64,000 nucleotides of DNA from assembly GCF_004959935.1 (NCBI RefSeq), contig NZ_SMYN01000013.1, positions 1-64,000 on the forward strand, given 5' to 3'. This DNA comes from Falsirhodobacter xinxiangensis. Its GTDB lineage: Bacteria > Pseudomonadota > Alphaproteobacteria > Rhodobacterales > Rhodobacteraceae. Shown here piece by piece: positions 27,296 through 36,265 of this stretch (within the stretch, counting starts at the first letter, position 1; every line of letters starts with the position of its first letter). The position numbers and the translations under genes were made by a program. A model generated the notes under the pieces. The model ran no database searches. It was not told the origin of the DNA and saw only the letters and a program-made list of their open reading frames with translations.

Positions 27296-28873
27296 TCAAT
27301 CCGTGAACAGGTAATGGGTGGACGCGATCTCGCGCGCCTTATCCTCGGAAATCTCGAGAAATTCTGCAAGGGGCGCGGCGTTTTCGTCGGCGCTTGCCCG
27401 CTGTCGCAGGCGGCGATATCGCTGGAATCCGGCATCGCGGATACGGTCGCTTTCATAGCGGATGTCATAGCGGATCGTCGGCAGCAGCCGGGCCATCGTC
27501 TCCGCCGGGGTGCGCTCTCCGGCCAGACCGACGCGGCGCGCATGGCCGCTCAGGTATTCGTCAGTGAAGTCGCATTCGATCTCCAGAAGGCGCACGGATG
27601 CCTTGTCGGCCATGAAGTCCTGCATCAGATCCAGATTCGCCGGATCGAGACAGATCACCAGCCGTTCCGTGTTCCAGTAATCGAACAGCATCCGAACCAG
27701 CGCGCGGCGATGACGGGTGCGTTTTTCCAGCGTCGTCTCGATCCCGCCAAGGCCCGGCAACGCGGTGGACACTTCGTTGAACAGGTAATGGACCGAAGGA
27801 ATGCCGGTTACGTCCCGCACCCGGTCCACCAGCCGTTTCGCGACGTGCCATTTCTTGCAGACGACCAACACGAGTTGCCGCTCGCGCCCGATGCTGGATT
27901 CTCGTTCCCAGAAGCGCGGCGCGAAACGGCGTCCGATGCGCCCCCGCTGGCGCAGGAAGGTCAACAGCCGCCGCCCCTCGTTCGAGATGGTGAACTCCAT
28001 CCCCTGCGCGGCATAGATATCGCCCAGCCGCTCCTTGAGCTCTGCCGCGTCGGGCGAGATCTTGCGCGCGAACAGGTAATCCTGGCTCAGCAGCATGTCG
28101 AAATGGTCGTTATAGAAGGTCAGCGGCATCCCGTAATCGCTGAACATCAGGAAGGTCAGCGTGCGGCTTTGAATCTCGTGATCGGGCACCAGATGCCGCA
28201 CCAGCGTCTGGAAGAACGTCTCGTCCGGTATCCATGTCGTCGCGAAGAAGCGCAGCACCTGCGGGTTCCGGTCGCAATAGTCGATGATCGCTTCGATCGT
28301 GCGGCGGCGCAGGCACCACCATTGGCTGCCGATCTGGACCTCCAGCCCCTCGGGAACATCGCGCGACAGGCCAAGCCGTTTCTGCCAGTCCAGCGAGGCA
28401 TAGAACCAGCGTTTATGCGTGCGTTCGTTGAACCAGTGGCGATAGTGCAGCCGTTCCGCCTTGATGCCCGTCTTGATCCAGTCCGATCGAAAGAAATCGA
28501 AGGATTCGACGTAATCGACATCGCGCGAATCAAGCAGCCGATGCGCGTATTCCGCCGATTTGATCGGCATGCAGTCGCCCGACAGCATGTAGAAATGGCT
28601 GGCATCGGGAAACGCCTCGGCGGCTGCACGCACGGCAAGCAGGCTGGCGGCGACGAGGCTCCACTCCCCCCACCCGCATTTCAGGCGCTTTGCCGCAAAG
28701 GCGACCGAAGGGTTGGCCGCCAGCGCCGACCGGATCTGCTCGAACGCCTCGCGCGGGGCCCGCGCGTCGAAGTGGATGGCGATGAAATCGCCTGCGGCCG
28801 TCAGGCGCTGGGCCTGCGCGATGATCCCGGCGGGGTCCTTGTGGCACAGAAGGATGTAGGCAATCTTCGCCAT
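27296..28873 (-). CDS. Core-2/I-branching beta-1,6-N-acetylglucosaminyltransferase family glycosyltransferase
   Basis: A 525-residue protein. Residues 1-250 match the GT14-type fold of core-2/I-branching enzymes and xylosyltransferases: KIAYILLCHKDP at the start, AIHFDARAP, then FYMLSGDCMPIKS and QWWCLRRRTIEAI. The C-terminal 250 residues hold an extra region (VLVVCKKWHVAKRL and RLVICLDPANLDLMQDF) that I do not recognise as a catalytic domain. A cytosolic location is expected, as no signal peptide is seen. The divergent sulfotransferase suggests joint work on a surface glycan. Confidence 0.8.
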   Translation of the reverse strand: MAKIAYILLCHKDPAGIIAQAQRLTAAGDFIAIHFDARAPREAFEQIRSALAANPSVAFAAKRLKCGWGEWSLVAASLLAVRAAAEAFPDASHFYMLSGDCMPIKSAEYAHRLLDSRDVDYVESFDFFRSDWIKTGIKAERLHYRHWFNERTHKRWFYASLDWQKRLGLSRDVPEGLEVQIGSQWWCLRRRTIEAIIDYCDRNPQVLRFFATTWIPDETFFQTLVRHLVPDHEIQSRTLTFLMFSDYGMPLTFYNDHFDMLLSQDYLFARKISPDAAELKERLGDIYAAQGMEFTISNEGRRLLTFLRQRGRIGRRFAPRFWERESSIGRERQLVLVVCKKWHVAKRLVDRVRDVTGIPSVHYLFNEVSTALPGLGGIETTLEKRTRHRRALVRMLFDYWNTERLVICLDPANLDLMQDFMADKASVRLLEIECDFTDEYLSGHARRVGLAGERTPAETMARLLPTIRYDIRYESDRIRDAGFQRYRRLRQRASADENAAPLAEFLEISEDKAREIASTHYLFTD

Positions 28874-28934
28874 ATGGCAGAACCCCGAATGTCGTCTTTC
28901 ACTCACACTTGCATAAATCGCTTTGCAGGCGATT

Positions 28935-28959
28935 GAAAACAGCCGATGGCTCTGTTTTC
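28935..28959. repeat. Inverted repeat in the divergent glycosyltransferase/sulfotransferase intergenic region
   Basis: GAAAACAG (28935-28942) and CTGTTTTC (28952-28959) are perfect 8-base inverted arms with a 9-base spacer. They lie 27 bases upstream of the sulfotransferase start. It could be a regulator site or a 5' leader hairpin of the sulfotransferase transcript. Confidence 0.5.
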
Positions 28960-28986
28960 TGGTGCAAGGACAGCGGAGGACGGCGA

Positions 28987-29805
28987 ATGGGATTTCCCGG
29001 CACATGGATGACGGAAAGCGAAAGCGTGGTTTACCGCGTGGTGCCGAAATGCGCCTGTTCGACCATCGGGCAGATCATGTTCTTTTCCGACCATGGCCGC
29101 TTCTTTGACGGCGACATCCATGATTCCACGTCCGGCCTGCACAAATGGGCGCAAGCCGAAAGCCAACCGCTGATCGAGGCGAACGTCCGCGCGCATAACA
29201 GCCCGACCTTCACCTGCGTCCGCAATCCATATACCCGCGTGCTGTCCTCTTTCTTCGACAAGATCTGCGGCATCCAGCGCAACGGGCGGCGGTATCGCGG
29301 CAACCTCGTGCCGCTGCTGATCCAGAAATACGGGATCGAGGTGGGCGGCCCGGACGGCACCGACGATTTCGACCAGATCCGCAGCTTCCGCCGGTTCTTG
29401 CTGTTCGTGCGCGACACCATCCGCTGGAAGAAACCGATGGAGCCGGACATCCATTGGTCGGCCATGTCGGGCCATATCGCGACCTTCATCGTCAACGGTG
29501 GAAAATACGACCAGATCTTCTTTACCGAGAAGTTCAACGACGGAATGCAGCGCGTCCTTGACGTGATGGAGCCGCGCCACGCCGTCGATCTGGCAACCAT
29601 TCCGCGCTTCAACGAATCCGAAGGGCATGGTCCGAAACGTGCCCACCCGGTCGAGGATTATTTCGACGATCTGTCGATGCACCTGATGTGGGAAATCTAT
29701 AAGCGCGATTTCCAACTGTTCCGCTATGACTTCGACAACCCGGCGAACAAGATGCCGAAGGGAGAGGTGGACCTGGACGAGGTCCACCGCAAGCTGGGCG
29801 ATTAA
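28987..29805 (+). CDS. Sulfotransferase family protein
   Basis: A 272-residue protein of the carbohydrate sulfotransferase type. The PAPS 5'-phosphosulfate loop is represented by YRVVPKCACSTIGQIMF near 17-33, and the 3'-phosphate segment by CVRNPYTRVLSSFFDK near 77-92. GGAGGA at 28975-28980 sets the start at 28987. The gene is divergent from a GT14-type glycosyltransferase, so a sulfated extracellular polysaccharide or glycan is the likely product. Confidence 0.82.
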   Translation: MGFPGTWMTESESVVYRVVPKCACSTIGQIMFFSDHGRFFDGDIHDSTSGLHKWAQAESQPLIEANVRAHNSPTFTCVRNPYTRVLSSFFDKICGIQRNGRRYRGNLVPLLIQKYGIEVGGPDGTDDFDQIRSFRRFLLFVRDTIRWKKPMEPDIHWSAMSGHIATFIVNGGKYDQIFFTEKFNDGMQRVLDVMEPRHAVDLATIPRFNESEGHGPKRAHPVEDYFDDLSMHLMWEIYKRDFQLFRYDFDNPANKMPKGEVDLDEVHRKLGD

Positions 29806-30788
29806 AGCACGCCCTTTTCCTTGAACAGCGCGGTCAGGTCGGTTTCTGGCCGCGCGCCGATATGGCTGATCACCTCGGACGCGGCGATGTTGCCCATCCG
29901 GCCCGCAGCCTCATATCCGTGGCCGTTGGTGATGCCCCAGAGGAAGCCCGCCGCGAAAAGATCGCCCGCGCCGGTCGCGTCCTGAATGTCGGTCGGGATC
30001 GCGGGAACATGCCAATGCTGCCCCTCGGCCAACACATGCGCGCCTTTTTCCGATTCGGTGCAGGCGACGATGGCGACATCATTGCTGGCGGCCTTGAGTG
30101 CGGCGGCGAAATCATCCGTCTCATACAATGACAGCAGTTCTGCGCGATTGGCGAACAGCAAGTCCACATGGTCGCGAATCATCGCCCGGAACGCATCGCG
30201 GTGACGCCCGACGCAGAACGGATCGGACAGCGTGACCGACACGCGCCCGCCCGCGGTCTTGCACGCCGCGATCGCCTTGGCAAAGGCCGCATGGCTGTCC
30301 GGCCCGTCGAAACGATAGCCCTCCAGATAGATCCATTCGGACTCGGCCATCATCGATTCGTCGATGTCACCCGGCGTCAGGAATTCCGACCAGCCCAGAT
30401 AGGTGTTCATCGACCGCTCGCCATCCGGCGTCACCAGCACGATGCAGCGCCCCGTCTCCTCGCCCCCCGTCGCCAGCGGCGTTTCATAGACCGCCCCCTG
30501 CGCGCGCAGGTCGTGGGCGAAGATCGCGCCAAGCTGGTCGTCCTTGACCTTGCCCACATAGGCCGTCCGCCCGCCCAGATGCGCGATGCCCGCGATGGTG
30601 TTCGCCGCAGACCCGCCCGAGATTTCGCGCGCCGGGCCGATATGGGCGTAAAGCTCGACCGCTCGGGGCATGTCGATCAGCTGCATGATGCCCTTTTCGA
30701 TGCCATGGGCGGCCAGAAACGCTTCGTCGGCGCGGGCCAGCACATCGACCATCGCATTGCCGATGCCGACGACCTGAAACTTCTTCAT
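29802..30788 (-). CDS. Adenosine kinase (PfkB family)
   Basis: A 328-residue ribokinase-fold enzyme. The N-terminal segment VGIGNAMVDVLARADE, the glycine-rich substrate motif GGSAANTIAG and the C-terminal anion-hole motif DATGAGDLFAAGF with the catalytic aspartate are present. The pattern (ISGGSAANT, NTYLGWSEFL) is that of bacterial adenosine kinases. It overlaps nth by four bases (ATGA) and shares TTAA with the convergent sulfotransferase gene. Confidence 0.9.
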   Translation of the reverse strand: MKKFQVVGIGNAMVDVLARADEAFLAAHGIEKGIMQLIDMPRAVELYAHIGPAREISGGSAANTIAGIAHLGGRTAYVGKVKDDQLGAIFAHDLRAQGAVYETPLATGGEETGRCIVLVTPDGERSMNTYLGWSEFLTPGDIDESMMAESEWIYLEGYRFDGPDSHAAFAKAIAACKTAGGRVSVTLSDPFCVGRHRDAFRAMIRDHVDLLFANRAELLSLYETDDFAAALKAASNDVAIVACTESEKGAHVLAEGQHWHVPAIPTDIQDATGAGDLFAAGFLWGITNGHGYEAAGRMGNIAASEVISHIGARPETDLTALFKEKGVL

Positions 30789-31429
30789 GCGGTCTTTTCC
30801 TCATAGGGACAGTGTTCGTAGATCGGGCAGATGCCGCATTTGGGCTTGCGCGCGATGCAGATGTAACGGCCATGCAGGATCAGCCAGTGATGCGCATGGT
30901 GGGCGAATTCGGCGGGGATGTTATCCTCCAGCGCGCGCTCGACCACGTCCACATCCTTGCCGGGGCAGATCCCGGTGCGATTGCCGACACGGAAGATATG
31001 CGTATCGACCGCTTGGGCGGGCTGGTGGAACCACATGTTCAGCACGACATTCGCCGTCTTGCGCCCCACCCCCGGCAGCGATTGCAGCGCGGCGCGCGAC
31101 GACGGCACCTCGCCGCCGAAATCGTCCACCAGAATGCGCGACAGCTTCATCACGTTCTTCGCCTTCTGGCGGAACAGGCCGATGGTCTTGATCGCCTCCA
31201 GCAGGTTCTCCTCGCCGAAGTCCAGCATCTGCTGCGGCGTCGTCACCTGCTGGAACAGCCGATGCGTGGCGCGGTTCACGCCCACATCCGTCGCCTGCGC
31301 CGAAAGCGCCACCGCAACCACAAGCGTATAGGCGTTGACGTGATCCAACTCGCCCTTCGGCTCGGGATCAATCTCGTGCAGCCGCGAGAAGATCGCGTGG
31401 ATGGTCTGATATGGAAGCTGGCGTGCCAT
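30785..31429 (-). CDS. nth: Endonuclease III
   Basis: A 214-residue DNA glycosylase/AP lyase for oxidised pyrimidines. The helix-hairpin-helix motif LPGVGRKTANVVLN carries the catalytic lysine, the conserved aspartate lies in VDTHIFRV, and the 4Fe-4S loop has the C-x6-C-x2-C-x5-C spacing at the C-terminus. The start MARQLPYQ at 31429 gives the normal length. It overlaps the adenosine kinase gene by four bases. Confidence 0.96.
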   Translation of the reverse strand: MARQLPYQTIHAIFSRLHEIDPEPKGELDHVNAYTLVVAVALSAQATDVGVNRATHRLFQQVTTPQQMLDFGEENLLEAIKTIGLFRQKAKNVMKLSRILVDDFGGEVPSSRAALQSLPGVGRKTANVVLNMWFHQPAQAVDTHIFRVGNRTGICPGKDVDVVERALEDNIPAEFAHHAHHWLILHGRYICIARKPKCGICPIYEHCPYEEKTA

Positions 31430-31522
31430 GATCCGGGGTATGACAGCGCCCGCCCCTTCCCGCAAGTTCCGGGTCGCGCGGCAGCGCCCGCCGCCTTATC
31501 TTCCACCGAAAGGAGGCCCGCC

Positions 31523-32380
31523 ATGACCGAGCCATATCACTACGCCGTCATCGGCCGCGCGCTGGAGGAGATCGACCGCGCCCCCGGCCTGTCGCTGGAC
31601 GCGCTTGCCACCCGCATGGGGATGAGCGCGGCGCATTTTCAACGGGTATTCTCGGCCTGGGTCGGGGTGTCGCCCAAACGCTATCAGCAATATCTGCTGC
31701 TTGGCCACGCGCGCGAACTTCTGCAACGCCGCTTCACCTTGCTGGAGGCGGCGCAGGACACCGGCCTGTCCGGCACCAGCCGCCTGCACGATCTGTTCCT
31801 GCGGTGGGAGGCGATGAGCCCCGGCGAATACGCGCTGGGCGGCGCGGGCCTGCGGATCGGGTGGGCGCTGGCCCCCACCCCCTTCGGCGAGGCGCTGGTG
31901 ATGGCCACCGACCGCGGCATCTGCGGCATCGGCTTCACGGACGAAACGGGCTTCGACGCCGCGATGGAGGATCTGACCCGCCGCTGGCCCCGCGCGGATT
32001 ATCGCCCCGAACCGTCGGTCGCCGCGCTGCTGGATCTTTCCGAAGTGCCGCTGCACCTGATCGGCGCGCCCTTCCAGATCAAGGTGTGGGAGGCACTGCT
32101 GCGCATCCCCACCGGCCATGTCTCGACCTATTCCTCCGTCGCCGAAGCCATCGGAAACCCCAAGGCCGTCCGCGCCGTTGGCACCGCCATCGGCCGCAAC
32201 CCCGTCAGCTGGCTGATCCCCTGCCACCGTGCCCTGCGCAAGACGGGCGAGCTTGGCGGCTATCACTGGGGCCTGCCCCGCAAGCGGTCGATGCTGGCAT
32301 GGGAAGCCGCGCGCCATGACGCACATAGGCGTGATCCCGCCACAGCCGCGCCGGAACTATCGGAAACCGGCGCGCGTTGA
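31523..32380 (+). CDS. AraC-type / methylated-DNA--[protein]-cysteine methyltransferase fusion (Ada-like)
   Basis: A 285-residue repair and regulatory protein. Residues 1-105 are an AraC helix-turn-helix pair. Residues 110-270 are the alkyltransferase, with the acceptor Cys234 in IPCHRAL. It lacks the N-terminal methylphosphotriester domain of full-length Ada, so it cannot respond in the same way. It repairs O6-methylguanine by irreversible transfer to the cysteine. AGGAGG at 31511-31516 fixes the start. It is divergent from nth, another DNA repair gene. Confidence 0.92.
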   Translation: MTEPYHYAVIGRALEEIDRAPGLSLDALATRMGMSAAHFQRVFSAWVGVSPKRYQQYLLLGHARELLQRRFTLLEAAQDTGLSGTSRLHDLFLRWEAMSPGEYALGGAGLRIGWALAPTPFGEALVMATDRGICGIGFTDETGFDAAMEDLTRRWPRADYRPEPSVAALLDLSEVPLHLIGAPFQIKVWEALLRIPTGHVSTYSSVAEAIGNPKAVRAVGTAIGRNPVSWLIPCHRALRKTGELGGYHWGLPRKRSMLAWEAARHDAHRRDPATAAPELSETGAR

Positions 32381-32388
32381 TATAGCAC

Positions 32389-32402
32389 ATTTGCGCGCAA
32401 AT
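32389..32402. promoter_or_regulatory. Perfect 14-base palindrome before the OmpA-family lipoprotein gene
   Basis: ATTTGCGCGCAAAT is fully self-complementary and lies 8 bases after the alkyltransferase stop and 29 bases before the lipoprotein start. A TTGATA element lies just upstream. It could be an operator for the lipoprotein gene; no known family of sites is claimed. Confidence 0.4.
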
Positions 32403-32431
32403 CGCGCGGACGCACATAACGAGGCGGCAAG

Positions 32432-33091
32432 ATGAATTTCAAAACCCCCATTCTTCTGGGCACCGTGGCCATGCTGGCTCTTGCAGGTTGCGCCGATCCC
32501 TACGGCACCGGCGTTCCCGCCGGACAGCAGCAGCGCACCGCTGCAGGCGCAGCCGGCGGCGCGCTCATCGGCGGCCTGATCGGCGCATCCTCCAGCGAAG
32601 ACAAGCTGGCCAAGGGCATCGCGGGCGCATTGGTCGGCGGCGCACTGGGCGGCGCGGTCGGGGCCGAGATGGACCGACAGGCTGCAGCCTTGCGCAACGC
32701 CACCAGCTCCAACGTCGGCGTGACGAACCAGGGCAACCAATTGGTCGTGACCATGCCGCAGGACATCCTGTTCGCGACCGACAGCGCCAACCTGCGCCCC
32801 GACCTGCTGCGCGACCTGCAAGCCGTGTCGCAGAACCTGATCCAATACCCGAACTCGGTCATCCAGATCGTCGGCCACACCGACAATACGGGCAGCGCCG
32901 CCTATAACCAGGACCTGTCGGAACGCCGCGCCCGTTCGGTCGCCTCGTCGCTCATCTCGAACGGTGTGCCGTCGAACCGCGTCTCGTCCTACGGCGTGGG
33001 CCTGTCGCAGCCGATCGCGTCGAACAACACCGCCGAGGGTCGCGCGCAGAACCGCCGCGTGGATATCGTCATCCGCCCGATCCAGCGTTGA
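32432..33091 (+). CDS. OmpA family outer-membrane lipoprotein (YiaD-like)
   Basis: A 219-residue lipoprotein. The signal peptide ends in the lipobox LALAGC with Cys20. Residues 37-80 are glycine zippers (GGALIGGLIGA, GALVGGALGGAVGAEMD) that may insert in a membrane. Residues 105-219 are an OmpA peptidoglycan-binding domain (FATDSANLRPD, VGHTDNTGSAAYN, LSERRARSV, RAQNRRVDIVI). It tethers the outer membrane to peptidoglycan. Confidence 0.92.
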   Translation: MNFKTPILLGTVAMLALAGCADPYGTGVPAGQQQRTAAGAAGGALIGGLIGASSSEDKLAKGIAGALVGGALGGAVGAEMDRQAAALRNATSSNVGVTNQGNQLVVTMPQDILFATDSANLRPDLLRDLQAVSQNLIQYPNSVIQIVGHTDNTGSAAYNQDLSERRARSVASSLISNGVPSNRVSSYGVGLSQPIASNNTAEGRAQNRRVDIVIRPIQR

Positions 33092-33131
33092 TCACCGGGG
33101 CTGGCCGCAGGGCCAGCCCAAGCATCACAGC

Positions 33132-33162
33132 AAAAAGGCCGGTCTTTCGACCGGCCTTTTTT
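33132..33162. terminator. Bidirectional intrinsic terminator
   Basis: AAAAAGGCCGGTC, a TTTC loop and GACCGGCC followed by TTTTTT. The A-run on the left and T-run on the right let the hairpin work in both directions. It lies between the OmpA-type gene and the end of the leftward ATP synthase operon. Confidence 0.92.
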
Positions 33163-33181
33163 CATTGGGATCAGCAGCGAT

Positions 33182-33736
33182 TCAGTGCAGCTTCGCACCG
33201 ACCTGATCGATGGCCGCATCGACCGAAGCCGAACGCGCACCCGGCGTCATCTGACGCGACAGCACGTCCGCAGCAGCGGCGACAGCGACGGAAACCGCAC
33301 GCTCGCGCACCTCGCGCACCGCACCAGCTTCGGCGGCAGCGATCTGCTCCTCGGCAGCCTGAAGACGGCGTGCGATCGAGGACGCAAGGTCGGCCTTCGC
33401 CTGCTCGGCAGCGGCCAGAGCTTCCTCGCGTGCTTTCGACACGATCCGCTCGGACTGCTCCAGCACTTCCTTCTGCTTGCGCTCATAGGACGCCAGAAGC
33501 GTCTTCGCCTCTTCGCGCAGTGCCTTCGCCTCGTCCAGCTCGGTGCGGATGGTCACCGCGCGCTTGTCCAGCAGACCGGACAGCTTCGCCGGAACCCCAG
33601 CCCAAACCAGGATCGCCACGAAGACGATGAACGCGATCAGAACGATCAGGTTCGTGTTCGCGAGCGAGAAGAACGGGCCTTCCGCAGCCAGCGCGGGCGT
33701 TGCGGCAAGTGCCAGCAGGATGGTCAGATATTTCAT
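33182..33736 (-). CDS. atpF: F0F1 ATP synthase subunit b
   Basis: A 184-residue peripheral stalk subunit. One N-terminal membrane helix (about 28-48; the first 18 residues resemble a signal peptide) is followed by a long charged coiled coil (about 55-160: DEAKALREEAKTLLASYERKQKE). It lies four bases downstream of the b' gene; the two form the b/b' heterodimer typical of Rhodobacterales. Confidence 0.93.
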   Translation of the reverse strand: MKYLTILLALAATPALAAEGPFFSLANTNLIVLIAFIVFVAILVWAGVPAKLSGLLDKRAVTIRTELDEAKALREEAKTLLASYERKQKEVLEQSERIVSKAREEALAAAEQAKADLASSIARRLQAAEEQIAAAEAGAVREVRERAVSVAVAAAADVLSRQMTPGARSASVDAAIDQVGAKLH

Positions 33737-33740
33737 CGGA

Positions 33741-34286
33741 TCACCCCTTCATCCGCTCGGCAACGGCCGCTTCGACCGCTGCCTGATCCGCCTGACCGCC
33801 AAGCGCCGAAACCAGCGCGCCGGTCGTGTCTTTCGCAACTTCGGTCACGCTTGCCAGCGCGTTGTCGCGAATCTCGGCGATGCGGCGCTCGGACTCAGCC
33901 GAACGGGCCGCGATCTCGGCATCGGCCTTCGCCGTCGCCACGTCCAGATCGGCCTGGATCGAAGCCTTCGCCTCGGCCACGATCTTCGCCGCATCTTCGC
34001 GCGCCTTGGCCAGCGCCGCGTTATAGGCTTTCTCGGCGTCCAGCGCCTTCTGCTTCAGCTCTTCTGCCGCCAGCAGGTCATTCGTGATCGTGCCGCGACG
34101 TTCGGCCAGAACCGCCCCGATCCGGGGAAGGGCCACGCGCGTCAGCACGAGGTAAATCGCCACGAGGGCGACGAGCAGCCAGAAGATCTGGTTCGGCCAG
34201 TTCGTCACGTCCAGCTGGGGCATACCCCCGGCAGGAGCGGCGTGTCCGGCGGCCGCGTCGGCTACATCATCAACTACGGTTGCCAT
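33741..34286 (-). CDS. atpG: F0F1 ATP synthase subunit b'
   Basis: A 181-residue second stalk subunit. A short N-terminal tail precedes the membrane helix (about 31-50: [20 protein letters not shown]) and a helical, alanine-rich coiled coil. It is the b' (b2) form found with b in phototrophic and alphaproteobacterial ATP synthases. It is called b' because it precedes b in the gene order I-B-E-b'-b. Confidence 0.92.
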   Translation of the reverse strand: MATVVDDVADAAAGHAAPAGGMPQLDVTNWPNQIFWLLVALVAIYLVLTRVALPRIGAVLAERRGTITNDLLAAEELKQKALDAEKAYNAALAKAREDAAKIVAEAKASIQADLDVATAKADAEIAARSAESERRIAEIRDNALASVTEVAKDTTGALVSALGGQADQAAVEAAVAERMKG

Positions 34287-34364
34287 GGTCTTCTCCGGCT
34301 GGCGTCAAGGATCAGGCCGGAAGGGCGAAAGCCCCCCCGGCCGGAAGATCGATGCAGACCGTTA

Positions 34365-34601
34365 TCAGACGGCGAACATCAGCAGCAGGGCGATCAGGAA
34401 CGAGAAGATGCCCAGAGCTTCGGCAAATGCGATGCCGACGAAGAGGTTGGCGGTCTGCGACGGAGCAGCCGACGGGTTGCGCAGGGCGCCTTCGAGGAAC
34501 TTGCCAGCGATGTTACCAACACCGAGGCCAGCGCCTGCCAGACCGAATGCCGCAAGACCGGCACCGATGTATTTGCCCATAAGCGCGAGTTCGCCTTCCA
34601 T
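34365..34601 (-). CDS. atpE: F0F1 ATP synthase subunit c
   Basis: A 78-residue proteolipid of two membrane helices joined by a polar loop ([12 protein letters not shown]). The proton-carrying carboxylate is Glu61 ([11 protein letters not shown]). The first helix has the glycine-rich repeat [11 protein letters not shown] needed for ring packing. A typical rotor ring subunit. Confidence 0.96.
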   Translation of the reverse strand: MEGELALMGKYIGAGLAAFGLAGAGLGVGNIAGKFLEGALRNPSAAPSQTANLFVGIAFAEALGIFSFLIALLLMFAV

Positions 34602-34644
34602 AGTGATGCTCCTTGTATCTGGAATGGCTGGAGGGGATCGGACC

Positions 34645-35400
34645 TTAGTGGTGGGCGTCGCCCACCGCGTCCTTCAGATAGACGCAGGTCAGAATGGTGA
34701 AAACGTAAGCCTGAACGACTGCAACCAGCAGTTCGAGACCATAGATCGCGGTCACGGCACCAACGGCGATCGGCGACAGGATCGCCATCGACGCGAAGCC
34801 GGCGAACACCTTGATGACGGCGTGGCCAGCCATCAGGTTGCCCGCAAGACGAATGGAGTGGCTGACGGGGCGCACGAAGTAGGAGATGACCTCGATCACG
34901 GCCAGGATCGGACGCAGCGCCAGCGGGGCCGAGGTGACCCAGAACATCGCGAGGAACGCCGGACCCTTGCGGACGAGGCCGAGGATCGTGATCCCGAAGA
35001 ACACCAGCAGCGCCAGCGTGATCGTCACCGCCAGCGAGCTGGTCGTGGTGAAGGACATCGGGATCAGGCCCAGAAGGTTGGCGAACAGGATGAACAGGAA
35101 CACCGTCATCACATAGGGGAAGTATTTCACCCCTTCGTGGCCGGTCACTTCCTCGACCATGTTGTGCACGAAGCCATAGATCATCTCGGCCACCGACTGG
35201 CTGCGCGAGGGGATGATGGCGCGGCGGCTGGTGCCGAAGACCATGACCAGCACGACGCAAACGACGGCCAGTGCGAGCCAAAGCGTCACGTTGGTAACGG
35301 TGTACCACTGGATCGGCCCGTCGCCGAACAGCGGCCTGACGATGAACTGATCCATCGGATGGATCGCAAAACCGCTGCCGCCTGCCGCTTCCGTCGCCAC
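34645..35400 (-). CDS. atpB: F0F1 ATP synthase subunit a
   Basis: A 251-residue membrane subunit with five to six helices and the essential arginine in the [13 protein letters not shown] segment of the fourth core helix, which faces the c-ring. The start is taken as GTG 35400 (V/MATEAAGG, as in relatives), four bases beyond the atpI stop; AAGGGA lies about 8 bases upstream. A longer frame running into atpI is unlikely. Confidence 0.93.
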   Translation of the reverse strand: MATEAAGGSGFAIHPMDQFIVRPLFGDGPIQWYTVTNVTLWLALAVVCVVLVMVFGTSRRAIIPSRSQSVAEMIYGFVHNMVEEVTGHEGVKYFPYVMTVFLFILFANLLGLIPMSFTTTSSLAVTITLALLVFFGITILGLVRKGPAFLAMFWVTSAPLALRPILAVIEVISYFVRPVSHSIRLAGNLMAGHAVIKVFAGFASMAILSPIAVGAVTAIYGLELLVAVVQAYVFTILTCVYLKDAVGDAHH

Positions 35401-35404
35401 GATC

Positions 35405-35734
35405 TCAGTTCCCTTTCTTCGGGGTGTCGCCACCCTTTTCGTGTTGTTCCTGCACCATTTTCGCGGTGCCGAGCATCGTCTTCACGCCGGCAGCAAAGCC
35501 GAACAGGCAGAACGTGACCAGAAAGATCGGCATCGTGCCGAACAGCCAGTCCAGACCGTATCCGATGGACAGCCCGATCAGCATTCCCGAGAGAAGCTCC
35601 GTCACCATCCGCCAGCCGATCTCTCCACCGGAGAACGCCTTGCCCGCCTCGGTCCGCGCCTTCGGACCCCCTTTGACCTTCGCAATCCGCGCCTCAAGGT
35701 CGCGCATGCGTTGGTGATCGGGGTCCTCCGACAT
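35405..35734 (-). CDS. atpI: ATP synthase assembly protein AtpI
   Basis: A 109-residue protein with a charged N-terminus and two membrane helices (about 48-64 and 72-92), matching AtpI, which helps c-ring assembly and magnesium handling. It is the first gene of the leftward F0 operon (I-B-E-b'-b); the F1 genes are not in the window, as usual for this order. Confidence 0.9.
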   Translation of the reverse strand: MSEDPDHQRMRDLEARIAKVKGGPKARTEAGKAFSGGEIGWRMVTELLSGMLIGLSIGYGLDWLFGTMPIFLVTFCLFGFAAGVKTMLGTAKMVQEQHEKGGDTPKKGN

Positions 35735-35762
35735 AGAAAACGTCCCTTTAGCAGTTGCCAGC

Positions 35763-35791
35763 TTGCTAATGGGCAAACCCCTCCGAGTCAA
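35763..35791 (-). promoter_or_regulatory. Candidate sigma-70-type promoter of the ATP synthase operon
   Basis: On the minus strand TTGACT (complement of 35786-35791) is followed after 16-17 bases by a TTAGCA/TAGCAA element about 30 bases upstream of atpI. The -35 element is good but the -10 element is poor, so this is a weak call. Confidence 0.3.
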
Positions 35792-35929
35792 CACGAAGGA
35801 AAACCAATCAATACAGCACCTTAAGACAGCACCCTCTCTCATCACCTCTCGCCCCCGTGAACGAAGTTCAACCCGGTGGTTTAGCATCGCCCATTGACGC
35901 CCCCCTTCCCCACCCCCAAAGCTGCGGCG

Positions 35930-36265
35930 ATGAACGCGCTCGACACCGTCTTTTCCGCCCTTGCCGACCCGACCCGCCGCGCGATCCTCTCGATGCTGCT
36001 GGAGGATGACATGGCCGTGACCGATGTGGCCGAACCCTTTCAGATGTCGCTGGCGGCGATTTCCAAACACCTTTCGGTTCTGGCCGATGCGGGCCTGATC
36101 ACGCAGGAAAAGCGCGGGCGGGTGAAATGGTGCAAGCTGGAGCCGGACGCCCTGCGCGCGGCCTCGGTCTGGATGCAGGGGTTCGGACAGTTCGACCCCG
36201 TGGACCTCGATGCGTTCGAGGCATTCCTCGTCGATCAGAAATTGACCGACACGCCCGGAAGCTGA
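35930..36265 (+). CDS. ArsR family winged-helix transcriptional regulator
   Basis: A 111-residue regulator with the ArsR fold: FSALADPTRRAILSMLLE at the start, then the recognition helix in MSLAAISKHLSVLADAGLI and the wing (EKRGRVKWCKLE). No metal-binding cysteine pair in the DNA-binding helix is seen, so it is likely of the metal-independent branch. ATG 35930 was chosen over a TTG 36 bases upstream. Its 3' end overlaps the convergent mipZ gene by 31 bases. Confidence 0.85.
   Translation: MNALDTVFSALADPTRRAILSMLLEDDMAVTDVAEPFQMSLAAISKHLSVLADAGLITQEKRGRVKWCKLEPDALRAASVWMQGFGQFDPVDLDAFEAFLVDQKLTDTPGS

Noticed and set aside
33132-33162. A riboswitch or regulatory leader for the ATP synthase operon
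   Set aside because: The element lies at the operon's 3' end and is a classical bidirectional terminator.
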